Source: Bacteroidaceae bacterium (lineage in GTDB: Bacteria > Bacteroidota > Bacteroidia > Bacteroidales > Bacteroidaceae). From it: a DNA stretch of 64,000 nt. The stretch lies in assembly GCA_902362375.1 (NCBI GenBank), contig CABIVS010000004.1, positions 113,101 through 177,100 of the forward strand. Reading direction: 5' to 3'. How positions within the stretch are numbered: position 1 is the stretch's first letter; every line of letters starts with the position of its first letter. Shown piece by piece: positions 18,474 to 26,702 of the stretch. The notes beneath the pieces are model-generated. The model saw only the letters and a list, made by a program, of their open reading frames with translations, was not told the DNA's origin and did not search any database. The position numbers and the translations under genes are program-made.

Positions 18474-19709
18474 TTAATTCTTATTTTGCCACTCTCTTTT
18501 CAGATCATAATATTTAGCTTTAACTGCAGGAGCTACTGCCTCCGGAATCTTATCAAAATCTTTCAGATACATATCCAATTCACTTTTATCCGAAACAGAA
18601 AGCTGCTCTGCACGAATCAACTCTTCCAGCCGTTGTAAACGCATTTGAATTTCACTGGAATCTGTGCGAACACCAAAATAACCTTCCGCTAATGCTTCAT
18701 AAGAATAATCCGTTAAATCTTCAATCGGTTCACGATGTTCCAAATCAAAAGCAACAGCATTCTCTAAAGAATTAAGAATAAAAGGAGAATGAGTAGTAAC
18801 AATAAACTGTATATTAGGGAAAATAGCAGTCAACATCGGCAAGATCATTCGCTGTAGTTCCAAATGAAGATGTGTTTCTATTTCATCAATCAACACAATT
18901 CCCTCTTTCTCGTATGCACGTACCACATTATCCTGCGATTGCATTTTTAAGATTAAATCGGCTACGATGTCCAATGCAGCTGAATATCCTGCTGACAACT
19001 CCGTGAATTTAAACGATTTTCCACGTGTTTGAATGAGGAAAGAGTAATCTTTATAATTGAAATCAAGTTCCAAGGTTGTATCATTAAATATCTGACGGAG
19101 GATATTACGAAAACCGACAAACCATTGACGAATATAATCAGCATCCTCCATTTTTCCTTCATTACGGGCTAAGGCTTCTTGCACTTTACAGTCAACCATA
19201 AAATTCAAGAACTGATCTACTTTATTGTGTTTCAGATCAGTTTTCATTTCCAAATCCGGTTTAATCGGATTCTTAGGTTCCACAAAAAGAGATCTACGTT
19301 CATCTGCATAATAGGCTATGATAAAGTCTTGACTTAGAAAATCCTTAGAGATGGAATATATATCATGGAATGAAAGTTCCACTTTTCCATACATTTCTTC
19401 AATTCTAGTTTTATAATATTCAACGCTATCCTGATGGGAAACAATATTCTGTGAATCATTGGCAGCCTTAGCCGTTTGCAACCATGTTCGATGGGATATC
19501 AAATGTCTCGCATTATTCAAAAAGCTCAACGTCTTATCATTGCAAACCTTGCTCAAATGCTCCACAATTGCATTCAACAAAATAGTCTTACCACTTCCGT
19601 TCTTTCCCGTAATAATCAGATGTTTTTTCTCATTTTCAGAAATTGGAATACAAAAGTTCTCCAAATGAAAAATGTGATTAACCTTGATATTCGTAATAAA
19701 ATTACCCAT
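18474..19709 (-). CDS. ptuA: SMC/OLD-like ATPase, PtuA-like (Septu defence)
   Basis: 411 residues. Walker A GKNGSGKT is at 35-42, an ABC-type signature ELSAGYS at 237-243, Walker B with the catalytic acid (IVLIDEIETHLH, Asp275-Glu276) at 271-282, and a switch His at 307 in TTHSPF. The region between Walker A and the signature is a helical insert, without the long coiled coil of true SMC proteins. There is no TOPRIM domain after the ATPase, which argues against an OLD nuclease. The adjacent HNH gene makes Septu the best call; an ATPase-HNH pair of another defence family cannot be excluded. The gene is divergent from prolyl oligopeptidase. Confidence 0.75.
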   Translation of the reverse strand: MGNFITNIKVNHIFHLENFCIPISENEKKHLIITGKNGSGKTILLNAIVEHLSKVCNDKTLSFLNNARHLISHRTWLQTAKAANDSQNIVSHQDSVEYYKTRIEEMYGKVELSFHDIYSISKDFLSQDFIIAYYADERRSLFVEPKNPIKPDLEMKTDLKHNKVDQFLNFMVDCKVQEALARNEGKMEDADYIRQWFVGFRNILRQIFNDTTLELDFNYKDYSFLIQTRGKSFKFTELSAGYSAALDIVADLILKMQSQDNVVRAYEKEGIVLIDEIETHLHLELQRMILPMLTAIFPNIQFIVTTHSPFILNSLENAVAFDLEHREPIEDLTDYSYEALAEGYFGVRTDSSEIQMRLQRLEELIRAEQLSVSDKSELDMYLKDFDKIPEAVAPAVKAKYYDLKREWQNKN

Positions 19710-19728
19710 AGTCCTTTATACTTATGAT

Positions 19729-19744
19729 TACTTTTGCAAAGTTA
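19729..19744. promoter_or_regulatory. Back-to-back -7 elements upstream of the Septu-like genes
   Basis: TACTTTTG (19729-19736) reads rightward and is immediately followed by CAAAGTTA (19737-19744), which reads leftward as TAACTTTG. Both match TAnnTTTG. The leftward one gives the ATPase gene a leader of about 20 bases; the rightward one could add a second start for the peptidase gene. Confidence 0.45.
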
Positions 19745-19787
19745 ATTTTTTAAATCTCATTTTCCATCATCTTCTTTATAAAGTTTA

Positions 19788-19818
19788 CTTGTTTATCTCT
19801 TATTATTTTGTAGATTTG
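19788..19818 (+). promoter_or_regulatory. Promoter of the prolyl oligopeptidase gene
   Basis: The -7 element TAGATTTG (19811-19818) and a -33-like CTTG (19788-19791) are separated by 19 bases, the normal Bacteroidetes spacing. The predicted leader is about 30 bases. Confidence 0.6.
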
Positions 19819-19854
19819 TAACTTTAAGTTTATTCAAAAAGACTTTTTATTCAC

Positions 19855-21966
19855 ATGAAAAAAGTAACTTTATTAATGAGTGGAATCATGGTGATGTCAT
19901 GCGCTCCCCAACAGAAAAAGCTAGTCTACCCCGAGACAGCGAAGGTAGACACCGTAGACGTGTACTTCGGTACACAAGTTCCCGACCCTTACAGATGGTT
20001 GGAAAATGACACCAGTGCAGCTACTACTGCCTGGGTAGAAGCACAAAACAAAGTAACGAATGAGTATCTAAGCCAGATTCCGTTCCGGGAAAACTTGTTG
20101 AAACGATTGACCACACTGGCCGATTACGAGAAAATCAGTGCGCCAATCAAGAAACATGGCAAATATTACTTCAGTAAAAATGACGGCCTGCAGAACCAGA
20201 GTGTATTCTACGTACAGGATTCACTGGACGGCGAGCCTCGCGTTTTCCTCGACCCGAACAAGCTCTCGGACGATGGCACAGTGGCACTGACCGGTCTTTA
20301 TTTCTCAAACGACGGCAAATATACCGCTTACAGTATCTCACGCAGCGGATCGGATTGGTCTGAAATATTTGTCATGGACACTGAAAGTGGCAAGTTATTG
20401 GAAGACCACATCGAATGGGCCAAATTTACCGGTGCCGCCTGGCAGGGAGACGGATTCTATTACAGCGCCTACGATGCTCCCGCCAAAGGAAAAGAATTCT
20501 CCAACGTAAACGAAAAGCACAAAATCTATTATCACAAAATAGGTGAACCGCAATCGAAAGATAAACTGATTTATCAGAATCCGGCTTATCCGAAACGTTT
20601 CTATACAGCCAGCACCAGCGAAGACGAACGTATTCTCTTCCTCACAGAATCCGGTGCCGGAAGAGGGAACAACTTATTTATACGAGACCTGAAAAAGCCG
20701 AATTCTCCTTTCATCCAACTGACTACCGACCTCGACTACCAATACTACCCGATTGAAGTGATAGGCGACCAGATTTATATTTATACTAACTATGGCGCAC
20801 CGAAAAACCGGATCATGGTAGCCGACATCAACCGTCCGAAACTGGAGGACTGGAAAGAACTCGTTCCCGAATCGGAAGCCGTTCTTTCAAACGCAGAAGT
20901 GATCGGTGGAAAACTGTTCCTTACTTACGACAAAGATGCTTCGAACCATGCATACGTTTACGGGCTCGACGGCAAGCAGATTCAGGAAATCCAACTGCCG
21001 TCACTCGGTTCGGTAGGCTTCAGCGGCAACAAAGACGATAAAGAATGTTTCTTCGGATTCACTTCATTCACCATTCCGGGTGCCACTTATAAATATGACA
21101 TGGACCAGAACACCTATGAACTATACCGTGCACCGAAAGTACAGTTCAACTCGGATGATTTTGTGACGGAACAAGTATTCTTTGCCAGCAAAGACGGTGT
21201 AAAAGTCCCGATGTTCCTTACCTATAAGAAAGATCTGAAGAAAGACGGAAAAAATCCTATATTCCTTTACGGATACGGTGGTTTCGGCATCAGCCTCAAC
21301 CCTGGTTTCAGTGCAATGCGCATCCCATTCCTCGAAAATGGCGGTATCTACGCACAAGTCAACCTGCGTGGTGGCAGCGAATACGGTGAAGACTGGCACG
21401 TAGCCGGAACTAAGATGCAGAAGCAGAATGTATTCGACGACTTCATCTCTGCTGCCGAATATCTTATCAACGAAAAATATACGAACAAAGATAAAATCGC
21501 CATTGTAGGTGGCTCCAACGGTGGTCTGCTGGTAGGTGCCTGCATGACACAGCGTCCGGACCTGTTCCGTGTAGCAATTCCGCAGGTAGGCGTGATGGAT
21601 ATGCTACGCTATCATAAATTTACTATCGGCTGGAACTGGGCAAGCGATTACGGAACAAGCGAAGACAGCAAAGAAATGTTTGAATACCTCAAAGGCTATT
21701 CTCCATTGCACAACCTGAAACCGGGCACGAAATATCCGGCAACACTGGTGACCACTGCCGACCATGACGACCGCGTGGTTCCCGCCCATTCATTCAAATT
21801 TGCCGCTACGCTGCAAGCAGACAACGACGGTACAAACCCGACACTGATCCGCATTGACAGCAAAGCAGGTCACGGTGCAGGTAAACCGATGGCAAAAGTA
21901 CTTGAAGAACAAGCAGACATCTACGGTTTCATCATGTACAACCTAGGGATGAATATTAAGTATTAG
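19855..21966 (+). CDS. Prolyl oligopeptidase (S9A), lipoprotein
   Basis: 703 residues, the usual length of the S9A family, with an N-terminal lipoprotein signal (MSGIMVMSC) that should anchor it outside the inner membrane. A seven-bladed propeller (about 80-420; PYRWLEND is the family's N-terminal signature) precedes the alpha/beta-hydrolase domain. The catalytic triad is visible: Ser554 in GGSNGG, Asp within DHDDRVVP (about 638-639) and His673 in AGHGAG. It would cleave short peptides after proline. It is monocistronic, divergent from the Septu-like genes and followed by a long hairpin. The ATG matches the signal peptide start. Confidence 0.93.
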   Translation: MKKVTLLMSGIMVMSCAPQQKKLVYPETAKVDTVDVYFGTQVPDPYRWLENDTSAATTAWVEAQNKVTNEYLSQIPFRENLLKRLTTLADYEKISAPIKKHGKYYFSKNDGLQNQSVFYVQDSLDGEPRVFLDPNKLSDDGTVALTGLYFSNDGKYTAYSISRSGSDWSEIFVMDTESGKLLEDHIEWAKFTGAAWQGDGFYYSAYDAPAKGKEFSNVNEKHKIYYHKIGEPQSKDKLIYQNPAYPKRFYTASTSEDERILFLTESGAGRGNNLFIRDLKKPNSPFIQLTTDLDYQYYPIEVIGDQIYIYTNYGAPKNRIMVADINRPKLEDWKELVPESEAVLSNAEVIGGKLFLTYDKDASNHAYVYGLDGKQIQEIQLPSLGSVGFSGNKDDKECFFGFTSFTIPGATYKYDMDQNTYELYRAPKVQFNSDDFVTEQVFFASKDGVKVPMFLTYKKDLKKDGKNPIFLYGYGGFGISLNPGFSAMRIPFLENGGIYAQVNLRGGSEYGEDWHVAGTKMQKQNVFDDFISAAEYLINEKYTNKDKIAIVGGSNGGLLVGACMTQRPDLFRVAIPQVGVMDMLRYHKFTIGWNWASDYGTSEDSKEMFEYLKGYSPLHNLKPGTKYPATLVTTADHDDRVVPAHSFKFAATLQADNDGTNPTLIRIDSKAGHGAGKPMAKVLEEQADIYGFIMYNLGMNIKY

Positions 21967-21986
21967 CGCTGAATACTTACATTAAA

Positions 21987-22065
21987 TATTAGGTATAAGG
22001 TATTAAGTATAAGTCTATGCGGTTTGCAGCGCAGCCTAATACTTAATACCTTATACTTTATACCT
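21987..22065. repeat. Inverted repeat with 7-bp tandem units (terminator-like)
   Basis: GTATAAGGTATTAAGTAT (21993-22010) pairs perfectly with 22039-22056. Each arm is built from degenerate 7-base units (AGGTATA, AGGTATT, AAGTATA), and the right arm has one extra unit (AAGTATA type), so the arms differ by a whole unit. It follows the peptidase stop by about 20 bases and may act as its 3' hairpin. Confidence 0.75.
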
Positions 22066-22144
22066 AGCACTTGTTCCTACTATCATTTTATCATTATTTA
22101 ATCAAAATAATGGCATAAAATCAATCACATCTGAAAATTTTTCC

Positions 22145-22152
22145 TATATTTG
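22145..22152 (+). promoter_or_regulatory. -7 element of glutamate dehydrogenase
   Basis: TATATTTG matches TAnnTTTG and lies 51 bases before the ATG at 22204. No convincing -33 element is seen. Confidence 0.5.
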
Positions 22153-22203
22153 CAGTGAGTTAGTTGACATTTTATCAGAATTAACCTTTTAAAATATAGT
22201 ATC

Positions 22204-23541
22204 ATGAACATCCAGAAAATCATGTCCTCTTTGGAGGCTAAGCATCCCGGTGAATCTGAATATCTTCAGGCAGTGAAGGAAGTTCTTCTTTCTATCGAAG
22301 ATATATACAATCAACATCCTGAATTTGAAAAAGCTAAAATCATAGAAAGATTGGTAGAACCTGACCGTATCTTCACTTTCCGTGTGACATGGGTGGACGA
22401 TAGAGGCGAGGTACAGACCAATCTCGGCTATCGTGTACAATTCAACAATGCGATAGGTCCTTATAAAGGTGGTATCCGTTTCCATGCATCCGTTAATCTT
22501 TCCATTCTGAAGTTCCTCGGTTTCGAACAAACATTCAAGAATGCACTGACTACCCTGCCTATGGGTGGCGGTAAAGGCGGTTCCGATTTCTCTCCACGCG
22601 GTAAGAGTAATGCCGAAATCATGCGTTTCTGCCAGGCATTTATGCTGGAGTTGTGGCGCCATCTCGGGCCGGACATGGATGTGCCTGCCGGTGACATCGG
22701 CGTAGGAGGACGTGAAGTGGGCTATATGTTCGGCATGTACAAAAAACTAACTCGTGAATTTACCGGTACATTCACCGGCAAAGGATTGGAATTCGGCGGT
22801 TCATTGATTCGTCCGGAAGCTACCGGTTTCGGAGGACTGTATTTTGTCAATCAGATGCTTCAGGCAAAAGGGATTGATATAAAAGGTAAGACAGTGGCAA
22901 TTTCCGGTTTCGGCAACGTTGCCTGGGGAGCAGCTACTAAAGCTACCGAACTAGGTGCAAAAGTAATCACGATTTCCGGTCCGGACGGATATATCTACGA
23001 TCCGGATGGTATCAGCGGTGAAAAAATAGACTATATGCTCGAACTTCGTTCTTCGGGTAACGATATTGTGGCTCCTTATGCCGAACAATATCCGAACGCA
23101 ACCTTCGTAGAAGGAAAACGCCCGTGGGAAGTGAAAGCAGACATCGCACTTCCTTGCGCCACCCAGAACGAATTAAATGGAGAAGATGCTCAAAATCTCA
23201 TAAAAAATGACGTACTTTGCGTCGGAGAAATTTCCAACATGGGATGTACCCCTGAAGCTATCGATCTTTTCATTGAACATAAGACGATGTACGCTCCGGG
23301 TAAAGCGGTCAACGCAGGTGGTGTAGCCACTTCCGGTCTGGAAATGTCTCAAAACGCAATGCACCTTAGCTGGAGTGCTGCCGAGGTGGACGAAAAGCTC
23401 CATGCAATCATGCACGGCATCCATGCACAATGCGTGAAATACGGCACGGAACCCGACGGATATATTAATTATGTGAAGGGTGCCAACATTGCCGGGTTTA
23501 TGAAAGTAGCTCACGCAATGATGGGACAAGGCGTTATTTAA
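22204..23541 (+). CDS. gdhA: Glutamate dehydrogenase (hexameric, NADP-type)
   Basis: 445 residues, the length of class I hexameric GDH. It interconverts glutamate with 2-oxoglutarate and ammonia, a main ammonia-assimilation route in Bacteroides. The active-site segment PMGGGKGGSDFSPRGKSNAE holds the catalytic Lys; GPYKGGIRFHASVNLS and DVPAGDIGVGGREVGYM are family signatures. The Rossmann motif GFGNVAWGAA (about 237-246) binds the cofactor. The NADP preference is inferred from the small-hexamer class rather than from a residue read. It is monocistronic and followed by a repeat and then a strong terminator. Confidence 0.93.
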   Translation: MNIQKIMSSLEAKHPGESEYLQAVKEVLLSIEDIYNQHPEFEKAKIIERLVEPDRIFTFRVTWVDDRGEVQTNLGYRVQFNNAIGPYKGGIRFHASVNLSILKFLGFEQTFKNALTTLPMGGGKGGSDFSPRGKSNAEIMRFCQAFMLELWRHLGPDMDVPAGDIGVGGREVGYMFGMYKKLTREFTGTFTGKGLEFGGSLIRPEATGFGGLYFVNQMLQAKGIDIKGKTVAISGFGNVAWGAATKATELGAKVITISGPDGYIYDPDGISGEKIDYMLELRSSGNDIVAPYAEQYPNATFVEGKRPWEVKADIALPCATQNELNGEDAQNLIKNDVLCVGEISNMGCTPEAIDLFIEHKTMYAPGKAVNAGGVATSGLEMSQNAMHLSWSAAEVDEKLHAIMHGIHAQCVKYGTEPDGYINYVKGANIAGFMKVAHAMMGQGVI

Positions 23542-23549
23542 TAATTGAA

Positions 23550-23648
23550 AATTGAGAATTAAAAATTAAAAAATAAAAGAGTTTGGTAGTGGACTATGTT
23601 AGTCAACAAGACATTTATTTTTCAATTCTCAATTTTTAATTCTCAATT
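23550..23648. repeat. Inverted repeat with 7-bp AT-rich tandem units
   Basis: AATTGAGAATTAAAAATT (23550-23567) pairs perfectly with 23631-23648 around a 63-base loop. The left arm reads as four 7-base units (ATTGAAA, ATTGAGA, ATTAAAA, ATTAAAA). It is architecturally like the element after the prolyl oligopeptidase gene. Confidence 0.7.
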
Positions 23649-23689
23649 TATTCAAGGACTTTGTTTAGTTGTATTTGTATTTGTGGTTT

Positions 23690-23735
23690 GCGCTGCTCGC
23701 CTCCTGTGACAGGACGCGGGTAGCGCTATTTTTTT
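23690..23735 (+). terminator. GC-rich terminator downstream of gdhA
   Basis: An outer stem GCGCT (23690-23694) with AGCGC (23722-23726) encloses an inner stem TCCT (23702-23705) with AGGA (23711-23714), followed by a seven-T run (23729-23735). The stretch 23542-23886 holds this, the AT-rich repeat and the next promoter; no gene is seen in it. Confidence 0.75.
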
Positions 23736-23765
23736 GAGATTAACGTTATTTTCGCTGGAATTAAT

Positions 23766-23773
23766 TATCTTTG
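23766..23773 (+). promoter_or_regulatory. -7 element of the M24 peptidase gene
   Basis: TATCTTTG matches TAnnTTTG. It implies a leader of about 105 bases before the ATG at 23887, long for this genome. Confidence 0.5.
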
Positions 23774-23886
23774 TGGCATAATAGGTTAAATAATAGTTTG
23801 TGAATTTGTTATATGCGATAAATAACTCACAACTAATAATTTACTATTATTGGTTTTGTAATTAATAATCAAGTAATAAATAAAAA

Positions 23887-25050
23887 ATGCTACAACCCGA
23901 ATTGAAATTTCGCCGTGACAAAATTCGCAGCCTGATGGTGTCACAGGGCATCGACGCCGCACTTATCACTTGTAATGCAAATTTAATTTACACGTATGGC
24001 TGTGTAGTCAGTGGCTATCTTTACCTCCCCCTTCATTCGCCTGCACTATTATTTTTTAAACGTCCTAATAACATCACAGGAGAGCACTCATTCTCTATCC
24101 GCAAACCGGAACAAATCGTTGATCTGCTGAAAGAACAAGGATTGCCGATGCCAACCAAACTGATGTTAGAAGGTGACGAACTTCCTTATACGGAATATTG
24201 TCGTCTGGCCAGTCTCTTCCCGGAAGCGGAAGTGGTAAATGGTACCCCGTTGATTCGCCAGGCGCGCAGTGTGAAAACACCTGTAGAAATTGAAATGTTC
24301 CGCCGCTCCAGCATTGCTCATGCAAAGGCTTATGAGCAGATTCCAAGTGTATACCGTCCCGGTATGACGGACATTGAATTTTCCATCGAAATAGAACGTC
24401 TGATGCGCCTGCAAGGTTGTCTTGGAATTTTCCGGGTATTCGGACGCAGTATGGAAATATTCATGGGTAGTGTACTGACCGGAGACAATGCCGGTTACCC
24501 CTCTCCTTACGATTTTGCCTTAGGCGGTCAGGGACTTGATCCTGCCTTGCCGGGAGGAGCAAATAAAACTCCGTTAAAAGAGGGACAAAGCGTTATGGTG
24601 GACTTAGGTGGCAACTTCAACGGCTACATGAACGATATGAGCCGTGTATTCTCCATCGGCAAACTGCCCGAAGAAGCTTACACCGCCCATCAAGTTTGTC
24701 TGGATATCCAGAAAAAGATTGCTTCCATTGCCAGACCGGGCATTGCCTGTGAAGTGCTTTACGACACAGCAATCGAAGTAGTCAAAGCAGCCGGATTTGC
24801 CGACAAATTTATGGGAACAGGACAACAAGCCAAGTTTATCGGTCACGGCATCGGACTTGAGATTAATGAAGCTCCGGTACTGGCTCCCCGCATAAAGCAA
24901 CCATTAGAACCGGGTATGGTCTTTGCCCTCGAACCGAAAATCGTTATTCCGGGTGTAGGTCCCGTAGGTATTGAGAACTCCTGGGTAGTGACCAACGAAG
25001 GAATCGAAAAACTGACAAACTGCAATGAAGAAATCATTGAATTAAGTTAA
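23887..25050 (+). CDS. M24-family Xaa-Pro aminopeptidase-like metallopeptidase
   Basis: 387 residues with no signal peptide, so cytoplasmic. Residues 1 to about 130 are the creatinase-type N-terminal domain and about 140-375 the pita-bread catalytic domain. The five metal ligands of the family are visible in order: Asp in VMVDLGG, Asp in YMNDMSRVF, His in FIGHGIGLEINEAP, Glu in FALEPKIV and Glu in GIENSWVV. It should remove an N-terminal residue preceding proline, working with the neighbouring prolyl oligopeptidase in peptide breakdown. A terminator follows directly. Confidence 0.9.
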   Translation: MLQPELKFRRDKIRSLMVSQGIDAALITCNANLIYTYGCVVSGYLYLPLHSPALLFFKRPNNITGEHSFSIRKPEQIVDLLKEQGLPMPTKLMLEGDELPYTEYCRLASLFPEAEVVNGTPLIRQARSVKTPVEIEMFRRSSIAHAKAYEQIPSVYRPGMTDIEFSIEIERLMRLQGCLGIFRVFGRSMEIFMGSVLTGDNAGYPSPYDFALGGQGLDPALPGGANKTPLKEGQSVMVDLGGNFNGYMNDMSRVFSIGKLPEEAYTAHQVCLDIQKKIASIARPGIACEVLYDTAIEVVKAAGFADKFMGTGQQAKFIGHGIGLEINEAPVLAPRIKQPLEPGMVFALEPKIVIPGVGPVGIENSWVVTNEGIEKLTNCNEEIIELS

Positions 25051-25060
25051 ACAGACAATG

Positions 25061-25099
25061 AAAAAGATGTGTCCGGCAAAGAACAGGCACATCTTTTTC
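25061..25099 (+). terminator. Terminator after the M24 peptidase gene
   Basis: AAAAAGATGTG (25061-25071) pairs perfectly with CACATCTTTTT (25088-25098), an 11-base stem ending in a T-run, 10 bases past the stop codon. Confidence 0.85.
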
Positions 25100-25132
25100 T
25101 ACTAATAATAACACACTTAACCCCCAAAAACA

Positions 25133-26689
25133 ATGAAACAACCTTTCATTCTAACCCTTGTTTCCTCTGTTGCCTGCGCTGCAACAGCCGCCAACAAAGC
25201 ACCGGAAAACACCACACCGACAAAGTCAAAAACACCCAACGTTGTATTTATCTATGCCGACGATCTCGGCTACGGCGATCTGGAATGTTACGGAGCTAAA
25301 AACGTACAGACACCCAACGTCAACCGACTGGCAAAATCGGGAATCCTTTTCACCAATGCTCATGCAACAGCCGCCACCAGCACCCCTTCCCGCTACTCCA
25401 TGTTGACCGGAGAATACGCATGGCGCAAAGAAGGAACGGATGTAGCGGCAGGAAATGCCGGAATGATTATCCGTCCCGAACAATACACCATGGCAGATAT
25501 GTTCAAAAGTGTCGGTTACGCCACTGCCGCAGTAGGCAAATGGCATCTGGGACTCGGAGATCAAACCGCCACTCAAGACTGGAATGCTCCGTTACCTTGT
25601 GCACTGGGCGATTTAGGTTTCGACTATCATTACATTATGGCAGCTACAGCCGACCGTGTACCTTGTGTGTACATCGAAAACGGAAAAGTAGCCAACTATG
25701 ATCCGAGTGCTCCCATCGAAGTCAGCTATCAAAAGAACTTCGAGAGTGAACCAACCGGAAAAAGTAATCCTGAATTACTTTATAACCTCAAGCCAAGTCA
25801 CGGTCACGATATGTCGATCGTTAATGGAATTTCACGCATCGGTTTTATGAAAGGCGGTGGAAAAGCACTCTGGAAAGACGAAAACATTGCAGATTCACTT
25901 ACCACACACGCCATTCGATTCATCGAGGACAACCAAAACAAACCTTTCTTTCTCTACTTTGCCACCAATGACGTACATGTGCCCCGCTTTCCTCACGACC
26001 GTTTCAGAGGAAAAAATCCGATGGGATTAAGAGGCGACGCTATCGTACAGTTCGATTATTGTGTCGGTGAAATCCTGAATGCACTCGAAAAACTGGGATT
26101 AAGAGAAAATACACTCATTATTCTTTCAAGTGACAACGGCCCGGTAGTAGACGACGGATACGATGACAAAGCAGAGGAACTGCTCAACGGTCATAGTCCT
26201 GCGGGACCGCTACGGGGCAACAAATATAGTGCCTTCGAAGGAGGAACCCGTATTCCTGCCATCGTCAGCTGGCCTGCAGGAGTAGAAAAAGGAATGACTT
26301 CAGACTTATTGGTTTCACAAGTGGACTGGCTCGCCTCTCTCGCTTCCCTGACCGGAGCTACGATGCCTAAGAATGCCGCACCGGATAGTTACAACTATCT
26401 GGGAAGTTGGCTGGGTAAAGAAAAGACAGACCGCCCGTGGGTGATAGAGCAGGCTTCCAATCACACACTGTCCGTCCGCACCAAAGACTGGAAATACATC
26501 GAACCGAATGACGGACCGAAAATGATTCAATGGGGACCGAAGATAGAAACCGGAAACTCTAAAGAACCCCAGCTTTATAAGATGAAAGAAGTGAAAGAGG
26601 TAACCAACTATGCAAAGAATATGCCGGAGAAAGTGGCAGAACTGCAGGGTATCCTTCAAAGCGTACGTGAAGGAAATGTTTCATTTTAA
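25133..26689 (+). CDS. Arylsulfatase-type sulfatase (serine-type), exported
   Basis: 518 residues with a signal peptide (FILTLVSSVACAATAANK). The metal site is YADDLGYGDL (Asp43, Asp44). The sulfatase signature is STPSRYSMLTG, with Ser83 as the residue converted to formylglycine; a Ser rather than Cys calls for the anaerobic radical-SAM maturase (anSME), which is not in this window. SSDNGPVVDDGY supplies further metal ligands, and KWHLG follows the usual pattern. It heads a two-gene operon with a second sulfatase 13 bases on. The sulfated substrate is not evident: no glycosidase, SusC/D or regulator is adjacent. It probably belongs to the S1 family. Confidence 0.9.
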   Translation: MKQPFILTLVSSVACAATAANKAPENTTPTKSKTPNVVFIYADDLGYGDLECYGAKNVQTPNVNRLAKSGILFTNAHATAATSTPSRYSMLTGEYAWRKEGTDVAAGNAGMIIRPEQYTMADMFKSVGYATAAVGKWHLGLGDQTATQDWNAPLPCALGDLGFDYHYIMAATADRVPCVYIENGKVANYDPSAPIEVSYQKNFESEPTGKSNPELLYNLKPSHGHDMSIVNGISRIGFMKGGGKALWKDENIADSLTTHAIRFIEDNQNKPFFLYFATNDVHVPRFPHDRFRGKNPMGLRGDAIVQFDYCVGEILNALEKLGLRENTLIILSSDNGPVVDDGYDDKAEELLNGHSPAGPLRGNKYSAFEGGTRIPAIVSWPAGVEKGMTSDLLVSQVDWLASLASLTGATMPKNAAPDSYNYLGSWLGKEKTDRPWVIEQASNHTLSVRTKDWKYIEPNDGPKMIQWGPKIETGNSKEPQLYKMKEVKEVTNYAKNMPEKVAELQGILQSVREGNVSF

Positions 26690-26702
26690 TGACAACAACA
26701 TC

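Noticed and set aside
17827..19709. Retron with PtuA/PtuB-type effectors
   Set aside because: No reverse transcriptase gene or msr/msd-like structured RNA is found beside the pair; the flanks are a PEP-binding gene and a peptidase.
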